The notes below the pieces were generated by a model. It had not been told where the DNA came from and searched no databases. It saw only the letters and a program-made list of their open reading frames with translations. From Deltaproteobacteria bacterium RBG_13_61_14 (GTDB taxonomy: Bacteria; RBG-13-61-14): a stretch of DNA of 10,820 bases. The translations under genes and the position numbers were made by a program. Of the stretch, positions 1 through 6,779 are shown in pieces. The stretch spans positions 32,173 to 42,992 of the forward strand of contig MGQK01000107.1 of NCBI GenBank assembly GCA_001797815.1. Reading direction: 5' to 3'. Every line of letters starts with the position of its first letter. The first letter of the stretch is position 1.

Positions 1-832
1 CGCCCACGGCGGCGCGGGTGGCCTGGGCCAGCCGGCGGTGCTGGGCAAACATGTTTTCCAGGCCCTGGGCCTTGATCCCGGCCAGGACCTCTTGCAGGCC
101 CACCAAAAGCGTTATGGCCGGGGTGTAGGCGGTCTGATCCTTGTCCAGGTTTTTCTTCTCCTTGCTAAAGTTGAAGTAATACTTGGGCAGGTCGGAGTGT
201 TTGCCCGCCTCCCAGGCGCGCGGGCTTAAGCAGGCAAAGGCCAGGCCCGGGGGCAGCATCAGCGCCTTCTGCGAGCCGGTCACGAGCGCGTCCAGGCCCC
301 ACTTGTCAAAGGGCAGGGGGAACACGCCCACGCCGGTGATGCCGTCCACGAAGAGGAGTGTATCGCGCTGGCGGGTGATCTCGGAGATTTCCTGAACCGG
401 GTGGACCACGCCGGTGGAGGTCTCGGTGGCCTGGACGAGCACGGCCCGGTAATTCCCTTGGTCCAGCCGCTTTTTCACCTCGGCCGGGTCCACCGCGCTT
501 CCCCAGGGAATCGCGATCTCGTCGTAGGCCACGCCGTAGGCCCGGCAGATTTCGCCCCAGCGCTCGCCGAACTTGCCGGCCTGCACCACCAGGACCCGAT
601 CGTCCTTCTTGAGCACGTTGACCACCGCGCCTTCCATCGCGCCGGTGCCGGAGGACGCGAGGATGATCACTTCCTGCTGGGTCTGGAACAGGTATTTAAG
701 GCCCTCGCGGATCTCGTGGAGGATGGCCTTGAAGCCCGGGTGCCGGTGGTGCGGCACCGGCAGCGCCATCTTCATCAGGGTGGCCTCGGCCACCGGGGTG
801 GGGCCGGGAGTCATCAGAATTTGTTTGGGCAT
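1..832 (-). CDS. Class V aminotransferase (alanine/serine-glyoxylate type), 3'-partial
   Basis: PLP-dependent aminotransferase of fold type I, class V, related to serine-glyoxylate, alanine-glyoxylate and serine-pyruvate aminotransferases. Visible in the 277 codons: an N-terminal MTPGPTPV motif; the glycine-rich SSGTGAME segment; VDGITG, supplying the PLP-ring aspartate; and TGSQKALMLPPG, whose Lys189 is the expected Schiff-base lysine. The family is usually about 360-390 residues, so roughly 100 C-terminal residues lie beyond the left edge. The ATG at 832 is preceded by GGAG six bases upstream. It lies 46 bp downstream of argG on the same strand and is probably co-transcribed with it. In many anaerobes this type replaces SerC in serine synthesis and sits beside serA; that gene would lie outside the window, so the pathway is inference. 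The substrate cannot be read from the sequence. Confidence 0.9.
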   Translation of the reverse strand, partial: MPKQILMTPGPTPVAEATLMKMALPVPHHRHPGFKAILHEIREGLKYLFQTQQEVIILASSGTGAMEGAVVNVLKKDDRVLVVQAGKFGERWGEICRAYGVAYDEIAIPWGSAVDPAEVKKRLDQGNYRAVLVQATETSTGVVHPVQEISEITRQRDTLLFVDGITGVGVFPLPFDKWGLDALVTGSQKALMLPPGLAFACLSPRAWEAGKHSDLPKYYFNFSKEKKNLDKDQTAYTPAITLLVGLQEVLAGIKAQGLENMFAQHRRLAQATRAAVG

Positions 833-840
833 GACTTTCT

Positions 841-871
841 CCGTATATCGTATCCCGTATATCGTATACGG
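841..871. repeat. Short direct and inverted repeat between argG and the aminotransferase gene
   Basis: CCGTATATCGTAT occurs twice (841-853 and 855-867). The second copy continues into a perfect hairpin, CCGTATATCGTATACGG (855-871), with 7-bp arms and a 3-nt loop. The element fills the 46-bp gap between two co-directional genes and is far more A+T-rich than either neighbour. No T-run follows the hairpin on the minus strand, so it is not an intrinsic terminator. It looks like a dispersed intergenic palindrome. Confidence 0.75.
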
Positions 872-878
872 TATAGGT

Positions 879-2078
<1,200 letters not shown>

Positions 2079-2111
2079 CGGACTCCTCAAAGCTTTTTTC
2101 CAAACTTTTCT

Positions 2112-2140
2112 AAATTAATCGCTTTTCGCATGATTGTCAA
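2112..2140 (-). promoter_or_regulatory. Predicted sigma70-type promoter of argG
   Basis: On the minus strand a perfect TTGACA (2140-2135) is followed by a 17-bp spacer and TAATTT (2117-2112), which matches three of the six -10 positions. Transcription would start near 2105, leaving a leader of about 27 nt containing the argG ribosome-binding site. The surrounding bases are A+T-rich compared with the coding DNA. Consensus match only. Confidence 0.55.
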
Positions 2141-2217
2141 ACTTGCTTCAGAATCAATCGCCCCGGAAATCAAGATCATTTCTTGCGCGCCCGTTGCCCA
2201 AATGCCGAAGGGCTGTT

Positions 2218-2308
2218 GGTAGGGGCGACCGGACTTCGGCGAGCTCCCCCTCGGCAAGCTCGGGGCCTGAGGTAGTCGAAGGCAGTCGAGCCGCCGGTCG
2301 CCCCTACC
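2218..2308. mobile_element. MITE-like element with 15-bp perfect terminal inverted repeats
   Basis: A 91-bp element bounded by GGTAGGGGCGACCGG (2218-2232) and its exact reverse complement (2294-2308). The interior holds further complementary pieces, for example CTTCG near 2234 against CGAAG near 2277, so the whole could fold into one long cruciform. It has no coding capacity and sits in the argG/radical SAM divergent spacer. Size and structure fit a small non-autonomous palindromic element. No target-site duplication is obvious. Confidence 0.65.
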
Positions 2309-2318
2309 GCGCAACCCG

Positions 2319-2330
2319 TTGAAATTTCAA
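2319..2330. repeat. 12-bp perfect palindrome
   Basis: TTGAAATTTCAA is a perfect palindrome, and outside a single G/T position the flanking CCC and GGG also pair. It lies 10 bp beyond the MITE-like element and about 125 bp upstream of the predicted radical SAM promoter. It could be an operator or another repeat remnant; position alone does not tell. Confidence 0.4.
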
Positions 2331-2454
2331 TGGGCATATATTCTGGTATGGATGAAAAATGATTTGGGCAAAAGGCCCTTGCCTCCTCGCCCCAGGATCA
2401 TCAATGGCAAAGCAACCGCGGCTCGCAAGAGGAGGCCGCGCAACCGCTCGCGGG

Positions 2455-2483
2455 TTGGTTTCTGCCGAAGGGGAGGATATAAT
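2455..2483 (+). promoter_or_regulatory. Predicted promoter of the radical SAM gene, possibly leaderless
   Basis: TTGGTT (2455-2460), a 17-bp spacer and a perfect TATAAT (2478-2483) lie immediately upstream of the ATG at 2490. The expected transcription start therefore falls on or within a base or two of the start codon, giving a leaderless mRNA. A GGGGAGGA stretch (2470-2477) could instead be a ribosome-binding site, but it lies 12 bases from the ATG and inside the promoter spacer. Consensus match only. Confidence 0.45.
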
Positions 2484-2489
2484 TACAAC

Positions 2490-3491
2490 ATGAAACTGCG
2501 CGCGCTCTTCCGGACCGGGATGGGGATTATTGGGCCGGCCCGCCCCCTCATTCTCTATCATAAGCCGACGGCCCGGTGCGACTGTCGCTGCAAGTTCTGC
2601 GACTTCTGGGTTCATCAACCCCAACAAGATGACGCGCTCCCCACGGAAAAGATTTTATCTCTGCTCGGGCAGGCCCGCGCCGCGGGGATGACCATGTATA
2701 CGGTCTGGGGCGGCGAACCTTTGCTGGTCGAGCCCTTGCCCGAGTGGCTCGGGCGCGCGAGCAAGCTGGGGATGATGACCACCGTCTGCACCTCGGGCTT
2801 CCGTTTGCCCGAGCGCGCCCCGGAGCTGGCTGCAAACGTGAACCAACTTCTTCTTTCTCTCGAAGCAGTGGGCGCTCGCCAGGATCAGATCCGCGCAACC
2901 CCCGGACTTTTCGACCGGCTGACCCGCGGCTTGCACGAGTTCAAACGTCGGTCCAAGGGGGACGTGATCATCTGGAGTAACCTGAGTCGCGCCAACCGGG
3001 ACCAAGTCGAAGAGATCGCCCGGTTGGCGAAAGATGAGAAAGTGGGTCTCGAATTTTTTCCCATGAGCCTTTATCCCGGTTACAATGAAAAGTTGGTGTT
3101 TGACCACCGGGAGCGGGGAGAGGTCTTCTCCGAGGTCCTCGCGCTCAAGCGACGGGGTTATCCGATTTCCAATACTTTTTATGCGCTTGAGCTCATGCGC
3201 TCGGGCCGGCCCTTCCAGTGCAACCTGGCGAGGCTCGCGGTCCAGGTGGATTCGAACGGAGACCTCTACGCCTGCGAGCCCCGGGTGATTCCGGACCTGG
3301 CCCCTTACGGGCGCCTCGGCGAACTGGACCTGAAAAGCTTCCCGGCTTCGGAAGCCTATCGGCAGGCTCGAATGCGACTGGCCAGCTGCAACGCCTGCCT
3401 GTTACCCTGCGTGGCGAACATGGCGGACTCCCTCCTGCTCCAGGCCCTTCGCCGTCTGTTTAACCGATTCTATTATCGTTCGCATTTTTAG
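2490..3491 (+). CDS. Radical SAM protein with SPASM-like C-terminal cysteines
   Basis: A 333-residue radical SAM enzyme of unknown substrate. The SAM-binding [4Fe-4S] motif CX3CX2C is at Cys30, Cys34 and Cys37, followed by the SAM-contact motif GGEP at 74-77. The C-terminal part has Cys244, Cys262, Cys300, Cys303 and Cys307 (including CNACLLPC), resembling the auxiliary-cluster region of SPASM or twitch proteins. An open frame continues 57 codons upstream to 2319, but its composition is unlike the family; the ATG at 2490 gives a normal N-terminus. A geranylgeranyl-reductase-family remnant begins 29 bp downstream on the same strand, so the pair may once have worked together, perhaps in lipid or isoprenoid modification (inference). 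It is not the AmmeMemoRadiSam radical SAM protein: the cysteine spacing and N-terminus differ. Confidence 0.85.
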   Translation: MKLRALFRTGMGIIGPARPLILYHKPTARCDCRCKFCDFWVHQPQQDDALPTEKILSLLGQARAAGMTMYTVWGGEPLLVEPLPEWLGRASKLGMMTTVCTSGFRLPERAPELAANVNQLLLSLEAVGARQDQIRATPGLFDRLTRGLHEFKRRSKGDVIIWSNLSRANRDQVEEIARLAKDEKVGLEFFPMSLYPGYNEKLVFDHRERGEVFSEVLALKRRGYPISNTFYALELMRSGRPFQCNLARLAVQVDSNGDLYACEPRVIPDLAPYGRLGELDLKSFPASEAYRQARMRLASCNACLLPCVANMADSLLLQALRRLFNRFYYRSHF

Positions 3492-3520
3492 GGACCATGG
3501 CCTCTCTTAAGGAATCATTG

Positions 3521-3847
3521 ATGGGTCGGCCGATTAGGGATGTGATCGTGATTGGTGGTGGACCCGCCGGGTCCATGCTGGCCGCTCAGTTAGCCAAGGC
3601 CGGGGTTCGAGTTATGGTTTTGGACCAGAGTGTTTTTCCCCGGCCCAAGCCCTGCGGGGGCGGGTTATCCGAAAAGGCCGTTCGGCTCCTCGATCCGGCT
3701 CTGGACCAGCAGTTAATTTTTGAAGATCACTGTTCGGAGTTGCGTAGTTCCCGGCGTGGAGAAACTCCGTATCGGCAGTTGCTCTTGAAGGCTCTGACCG
3801 GCGGAATCTTCCGCCAAAGCCCGCATGATCCGCACGCACCGAAATAG
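3521..3847 (+). pseudogene. Truncated geranylgeranyl-reductase-family flavoprotein
   Basis: The first 60-80 residues match the N-terminus of FAD-dependent geranylgeranyl-reductase-family oxidoreductases: a Rossmann motif (VIVIGGGPAGSMLAAQLAKAG), an acidic residue ending the second strand (VMVLD), then the family signature PKPCGGGLS. The frame ends after 108 residues, whereas the family is usually 350-400, so the substrate and catalytic domains are absent. Similarity fades around 3750-3800, close to a palindrome at 3800-3815. The ATG at 3521 has AAGGA seven bases upstream; an earlier in-frame ATG at 3497 has a poorly placed AGGGA. No continuation in another frame is seen before hisA, so a deletion or rearrangement is likelier than a simple frameshift. 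The product is probably non-functional. Confidence 0.75.
3800..3815. repeat. Palindrome at the broken end of the flavoprotein gene
   Basis: GGCGGAATCTTCCGCC is a perfect inverted repeat with 7-bp arms and a 2-nt loop. It lies where the reading frame of the flavoprotein remnant no longer resembles its family, so it may mark or have promoted the breakpoint. No T-run follows on either strand, so it is not a convincing terminator. The remaining convergent gap to hisA (3848-3904) shows nothing recognisable. Confidence 0.45.
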
Positions 3848-3904
3848 GAAAAAGAGATAGGCCAGACAAAGGGTTGGGGCTGAATGCGGGAAAGGAACCG
3901 GATT

Positions 3905-4657
3905 CTATTTCGCCGAAGTCTTCTTCGATAACCCCTGCTTGGACAGCGCAATCGCCTCGGCCAGGTCCAGGGTGCCCTCGTAAACCGCCCGGCCGGTGAT
4001 CACGCCTTCGAGGCCCTTTCGGGCCAGGGGCAGCAGCTCACGGATATCTGCAATGTCTTTCACCCCGCCCGAGGCAATCACCGGAATCTTCACCGCCCGC
4101 ATCAAGCGCCGCGTGCTCTCGACCGCGGGGCCGGTCAACATCCCGTCGCGGGCGATGTCGGTGAAGATGATCGCGCGCACGCCCAGCCCTTGGTAGCGCC
4201 GGGCCAGTTCCTCGGCCGGAACCGCGGTGGTCTCGGCCCACCCCTCCACCGCCGCCTTGCCCTCCCGCGCGTCAATCCCGACCACCACCCGGCCCGGAAA
4301 TTTCCCGCAGGCTTGTCGGACCAGCTCCGGGTGGCGATGAGCCGCGGTCCCCAGGATCACCCGGGAGACGCCGCGCTCGAGATAGAAAGAGATGGTTTCC
4401 AGGTCGCGGATGCCGCCGCCGACCTCGATGGGCACCGCCGTGGCTTTCAAGATTGCATCAACGGCGGCGGAGTTCACCGGCTTTTTTTGGAAAGCGCCGT
4501 CCAGGTCCACCACGTGGATCAGCTCGGCCCCGGCTTCTGCAAATTTTTTTGCGGTCGCCGCTGGATCGGACGAATAGACCTTGTCCCGGTCCAGGCGGCC
4601 CTGTTCCAGCCGCACCACCTGGCCGGACTTGAGGTCAATGGCAGGAATGACGATCAA
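3905..4657 (-). CDS. hisA: HisA, phosphoribosylformimino-AICAR ribotide isomerase
   Basis: TIM-barrel isomerase that converts ProFAR to PRFAR in histidine synthesis; its product is the substrate of HisF/HisH. The product is 250 residues, near the usual family length. Asp8 in IPAIDLK and Asp129 in GIDAREG are the expected catalytic aspartates. The phosphate-binding loops GGGIRD (80-85) and ASGGV are present, as is the family motif TDIARDGMLTG (166-176). Translation starts at TTG (4657), because VIPAIDL must be close to the N-terminus and no ATG or GTG is available. The TTG overlaps the stop of the upstream gene as TTGA, and only weak AAAAG precedes it, so translation probably depends on coupling. 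hisF does not follow: the gene ends next to the broken flavoprotein gene, at an apparent rearrangement. Confidence 0.96.
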   Translation of the reverse strand: MIVIPAIDLKSGQVVRLEQGRLDRDKVYSSDPAATAKKFAEAGAELIHVVDLDGAFQKKPVNSAAVDAILKATAVPIEVGGGIRDLETISFYLERGVSRVILGTAAHRHPELVRQACGKFPGRVVVGIDAREGKAAVEGWAETTAVPAEELARRYQGLGVRAIIFTDIARDGMLTGPAVESTRRLMRAVKIPVIASGGVKDIADIRELLPLARKGLEGVITGRAVYEGTLDLAEAIALSKQGLSKKTSAK

Positions 4658-5367
4658 GGCTTTTCAGTGGCCACCGGTTTCAAACCGGTGGCACTACCGC
4701 TGGCGCTTGCAAAAGAAGCTAAGGCTTTAACCATGCCCTCGCGGGCGAGCACGTCCACCGTCACCCACTTGGCCCCCCGGCGGAAAAAAGTCTTGGCCTG
4801 GAGCAGGTCGTCCAACAAGGGCTTCTGCTCTTCCTCGTAGGCCCCGGTCCAGACCACCCGGCGGTCCGCGACCGAATGAAGCTCCAGCTCGAACGCCGCG
4901 GCCGAGGGCTGGGCCGAGGCCCAGCCCTGGCCCGAGCGGTTGCGGAAGCAGGTGACCGTGGGTATCAGCACCGCGTCCGCCTTGAGCTGCTGGGCCAGGG
5001 TGAACGGAAATTCCGGGCGGAGCCGGGCCCGGGTCAGCTCGGGTTCCGGGATGGCTTGCAGCGCCATATTCAATTCCCCCTGGTCCACGATCTCGAAGCC
5101 GGGATAGGTCTCGAGCTGGTCCCGCAAGAGCCGGGTGAGAGTGGCTTCGGCGCCTTCCTCGATCGGGCAGGCCATCAACACCCGGCCGCAGCGGGGGCAG
5201 GCCCAGAGGTTCTCCCGCGCCGGCGCCCGGGCGAACGGCATCACCAGCAGCCGGGAAAAATGGAATTCGGGCTTGGGTTCCGCGGCTGGGGTCAGGCGCG
5301 GCCCTTCGGCTTTAGCGCCCAGCGCCAGCATCAAACCCAGCGCGACCATGGCGCGCGCGCGTTTCAT
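4654..5367 (-). CDS. Exported protein of unknown function inside the his operon
   Basis: A 237-residue protein with a Sec-type signal peptide: KRAR, a hydrophobic core, then cleavage probably after AKA at residue 20. No lipobox cysteine is seen. The body (FSRLLVMPFA, LEIVD-like strands, ADAVLIPTV, AAFELELHSVADRRVVW, EEEQKPLLDDLL) resembles the fold and spacing of small periplasmic or outer-membrane lipoproteins of the GNA1162/CsgG-like type; this is recognition by pattern, not proof. Cys57, Cys60 and Cys67 form a CPRC-x6-C arrangement that could bind metal or be oxidised. The start ATG overlaps the hisH stop (ATGA), and its stop overlaps the hisA start (TTGA). The last codons, residues 226-233 (ATGLKPVA), are encoded by a palindromic repeat, so the native C-terminus was probably altered. 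Nothing suggests a role in histidine synthesis. Confidence 0.75.
   Translation of the reverse strand: MKRARAMVALGLMLALGAKAEGPRLTPAAEPKPEFHFSRLLVMPFARAPARENLWACPRCGRVLMACPIEEGAEATLTRLLRDQLETYPGFEIVDQGELNMALQAIPEPELTRARLRPEFPFTLAQQLKADAVLIPTVTCFRNRSGQGWASAQPSAAAFELELHSVADRRVVWTGAYEEEQKPLLDDLLQAKTFFRRGAKWVTVDVLAREGMVKALASFASASGSATGLKPVATEKP
4670..4692. repeat. REP-like palindrome forming the 3' end of the exported-protein gene
   Basis: GCCACCGGTTT (4670-4680), a single central base and its exact reverse complement (4682-4692) form an 11-bp-arm palindrome; the flanking GTG and CAC pair if one G is bulged. Read on the minus strand in frame it encodes ATGLKPVA, a peptide I recognise as typical of this sort of dispersed repeat. 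It ends only 13 bp before the hisA start codon, so it occupies the region where a hisA ribosome-binding site would normally lie. Confidence 0.7.
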
Positions 5368-6014
5368 GAGCCTTGCTCCACCAGCCGGCCGAAGTTCCGG
5401 AGGATCGCTAGCCCCCGGGCCTGGCTCTTTTCCGGGTGAAACTGACAGGCGAAGATCTGGTCCTGGGCCACGCTCGAGCAGAACTCGATCCCGTAGCGGG
5501 TGGTGGTGGCCACGAGGCCCTGGTCTTCCGGCGCTACGTAATAGGAGTGGACAAAATAGACCCAGCTCTCGTCGGCCAGGTTTTCCAGGCAAGGGGAATT
5601 CGCCCGGCGTTGGATGGTGTTCCAGCCCATGTGCGGAACTTTCAGGAAAGCCTCGGGCACCTTCGCGTCCGGGTCGGGCAGGGACGAGGGGAAGCGGACC
5701 ACCCGGCCGGGGAAGTAGCCCAGGCCCTCGGTGCGCTCGAACTCTTCGCTCTCCTGGAACAGCACTTGCAAGCCGAGGCAGATGCCCAGGAAGGGCTTGC
5801 CCGAAGAAAGCGCGTGGCAAAGCGGCCGGACCAGGTTCAGCCGCTCGAGGTTGCGCAGGCAGTCGCGGAACGCGCCGACGCCGGGCAACACCACACCCTC
5901 CGCATCCTCCACCGCCTGGGCCGAAGAGGACACGCTGGCTTCCACCCCCACCTGCTCCAGCGCCTTGTGCACCGAGCGGAGGTTGCCCATGCCGTAGTCC
6001 ACCACCACGATCAT
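5364..6014 (-). CDS. hisH: Imidazole glycerol phosphate synthase, glutaminase subunit
   Basis: Class I glutamine amidotransferase subunit that supplies ammonia to HisF for making imidazole glycerol phosphate and AICAR. The product is 216 residues, slightly longer than the usual ~200 because of a short insertion around residues 105-122. The catalytic triad is visible: Cys79 in GICLG, and His193 and Glu195 in QFHPEKS. The HisH-specific PGVG (44-47) and HMGWN (128-132) motifs are present. The ATG at 6014 has AAGGA eight bases upstream. Its stop overlaps the start of the exported-protein gene as ATGA. Its partner hisF is not in the window. Confidence 0.97.
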   Translation of the reverse strand: MIVVVDYGMGNLRSVHKALEQVGVEASVSSSAQAVEDAEGVVLPGVGAFRDCLRNLERLNLVRPLCHALSSGKPFLGICLGLQVLFQESEEFERTEGLGYFPGRVVRFPSSLPDPDAKVPEAFLKVPHMGWNTIQRRANSPCLENLADESWVYFVHSYYVAPEDQGLVATTTRYGIEFCSSVAQDQIFACQFHPEKSQARGLAILRNFGRLVEQGS

Positions 6015-6026
6015 CAGATCAGTCCT

Positions 6027-6051
6027 TAAGTCATAAGTCAGTGTCTGACAC
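6027..6051. repeat. Tandem heptamer plus TGTC/GACA hairpin between hisB and hisH
   Basis: TAAGTCA is repeated in tandem (6027-6033, 6034-6040) and is followed by GTGTCTGACAC (6041-6051), an inverted repeat with 5-bp arms; GTCAGTGTCTGAC (6037-6049) is an alternative hairpin. It occupies much of the 54-bp hisB-hisH gap and overlaps the edge of the hisH ribosome-binding site. The GTGTCAGACAC core resembles REP sequences associated with RAYT transposases in other bacteria; that link is recalled, not shown here. Confidence 0.5.
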
Positions 6052-6068
6052 CGAGAGAGTTACCCCGG

Positions 6069-6668
6069 TCAGGCGAGCCGGCCCTTGCTCGAAGGCACGC
6101 CCTTTTGCCGCGGATCCATCGCCACGGCCTGGCGCAGGGCCCGGGCCAAGGACTTGAAGACCGCCTCTAAACAATGATGATAATTGGTCCCGGCCAGGAG
6201 CCGCAAGTGGAGGGTGAACTTGCCCGCGCTGACCAGGGCCCGGAAGAATTCCGGGACGAGGTTGGCGTCGAACTCCCACTGCTCCCGCTCCGGGATCTCG
6301 ACCTGGTAGTCCAGGAAGGGCCGGCCGGACAAGTCCACCACCGCCTGGGCCAGGGCCTCGTCCATCGGCAAAACTGCATACCCGAACCGATGGATCTTTT
6401 TCTTGTCGCCGAGCGCCTGATTCAGCGCCTCGCCCAGCGTGAGCCCCAGGTCTTCCACCGTGTGGTGCGCGTCTATCTCCACGTCGCCCCTCGCCTTGAC
6501 CGAAAGGTCAAAGAGCGCGTGCTGGCACAATGACTGAAGCATGTGGTTCAGGAAACCCAGCGGCGTCGCTGCCCGGACCTGGCCCGAGCCGTCCAGGTCC
6601 AGGGTCAACGAGATCTCGGTCTCCTTGGTCTTCCGCTTGACTGTTGCTCTGCGCGCTTTTCCCGCCAT
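6069..6668 (-). CDS. hisB: Imidazoleglycerol-phosphate dehydratase
   Basis: Monofunctional HisB that dehydrates imidazole glycerol phosphate to imidazole acetol phosphate, using two metal ions. The product is 199 residues, the usual size for the dehydratase alone, with no phosphatase domain. Both metal-binding motifs are present: DAHHTVED (66-73) and NYHHCLEA (162-169). The N-terminal family motif reads GFLNHML, with Asn41 where Asp is commonest. The ATG at 6668 is preceded by an A-rich stretch with GGA about nine bases upstream. hisH follows 54 bp downstream, and the MEMO gene ends 110 bp upstream across a repeat-filled gap. Whether hisB has its own promoter or is read from the MEMO transcript is not clear. 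Confidence 0.97.
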   Translation of the reverse strand: MAGKARRATVKRKTKETEISLTLDLDGSGQVRAATPLGFLNHMLQSLCQHALFDLSVKARGDVEIDAHHTVEDLGLTLGEALNQALGDKKKIHRFGYAVLPMDEALAQAVVDLSGRPFLDYQVEIPEREQWEFDANLVPEFFRALVSAGKFTLHLRLLAGTNYHHCLEAVFKSLARALRQAVAMDPRQKGVPSSKGRLA

Positions 6669-6705
6669 CTCATTTTTTCCTTTTCAAATCCCGTCTTTTT
6701 TGTAG

Positions 6706-6733
6706 CCCACCCTTGCGTCCGCGCAAGGGTGGG
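6706..6733. repeat. 12-bp perfect hairpin between the MEMO gene and hisB
   Basis: CCCACCCTTGCG (6706-6717) and its exact reverse complement (6722-6733) surround a 4-nt loop. On the minus strand, the direction of MEMO and hisB, the hairpin is followed by CTACAAAAAAG rather than a T-run. It is therefore not an intrinsic terminator for those genes, although it could protect or pause the transcript. Confidence 0.7.
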
Positions 6734-6779
6734 TTTGCGTCCACGCGAGGGTGGGTTTGCATCCACGCGAGGGCGGGTT
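6727..6779. repeat. 22-bp tandem repeat, 2.4 copies
   Basis: Two 22-bp units (6727-6748 and 6749-6770) differ at one position (GCG against GCA), and a third is cut after nine bases (6771-6779, one mismatch). The first unit starts inside the right arm of the neighbouring hairpin, so tandem copying of part of the hairpin sequence is a simple explanation. The array ends at the MEMO stop codon. Confidence 0.75.

Larger units (their letters stand above)
2141..2454. other. Gene-free spacer between divergent argG and radical SAM gene
   Basis: With its flanking promoters this forms a gap of about 410 bp between two divergent genes. It contains an inverted-repeat element (2218-2308) and a short palindrome (2319-2330). 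The rest (2141-2217 and 2331-2454) shows no gene or RNA that I recognise. Open frames exist on both strands here but lack ribosome-binding sites and resemble no family known to me. Confidence 0.6.

Noticed and set aside
2087-2314. 75-codon minus-strand frame upstream of argG
   Set aside because: It overlaps the argG promoter and the MITE-like element, with no ribosome-binding site or family resemblance.
2490-3491. Radical SAM protein as the AmmeMemoRadiSam partner of the MEMO protein
   Set aside because: It lacks the expected N-terminal cysteine pattern of that family, has a SPASM-like C-terminus and lies more than 3 kb away in another transcription unit.
3848-3904. Bidirectional terminator between the convergent flavoprotein remnant and hisA
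   Set aside because: No stem followed by a T-run is visible on either strand.
6706-6733. Hairpin as an intrinsic terminator for the MEMO gene
   Set aside because: The T-run lies on the wrong side for minus-strand transcription; the transcript would have A residues after the stem.
6727-6779. Possible CRISPR-like array
   Set aside because: The 22-bp units are directly adjacent with no spacers, and no cas genes are present.
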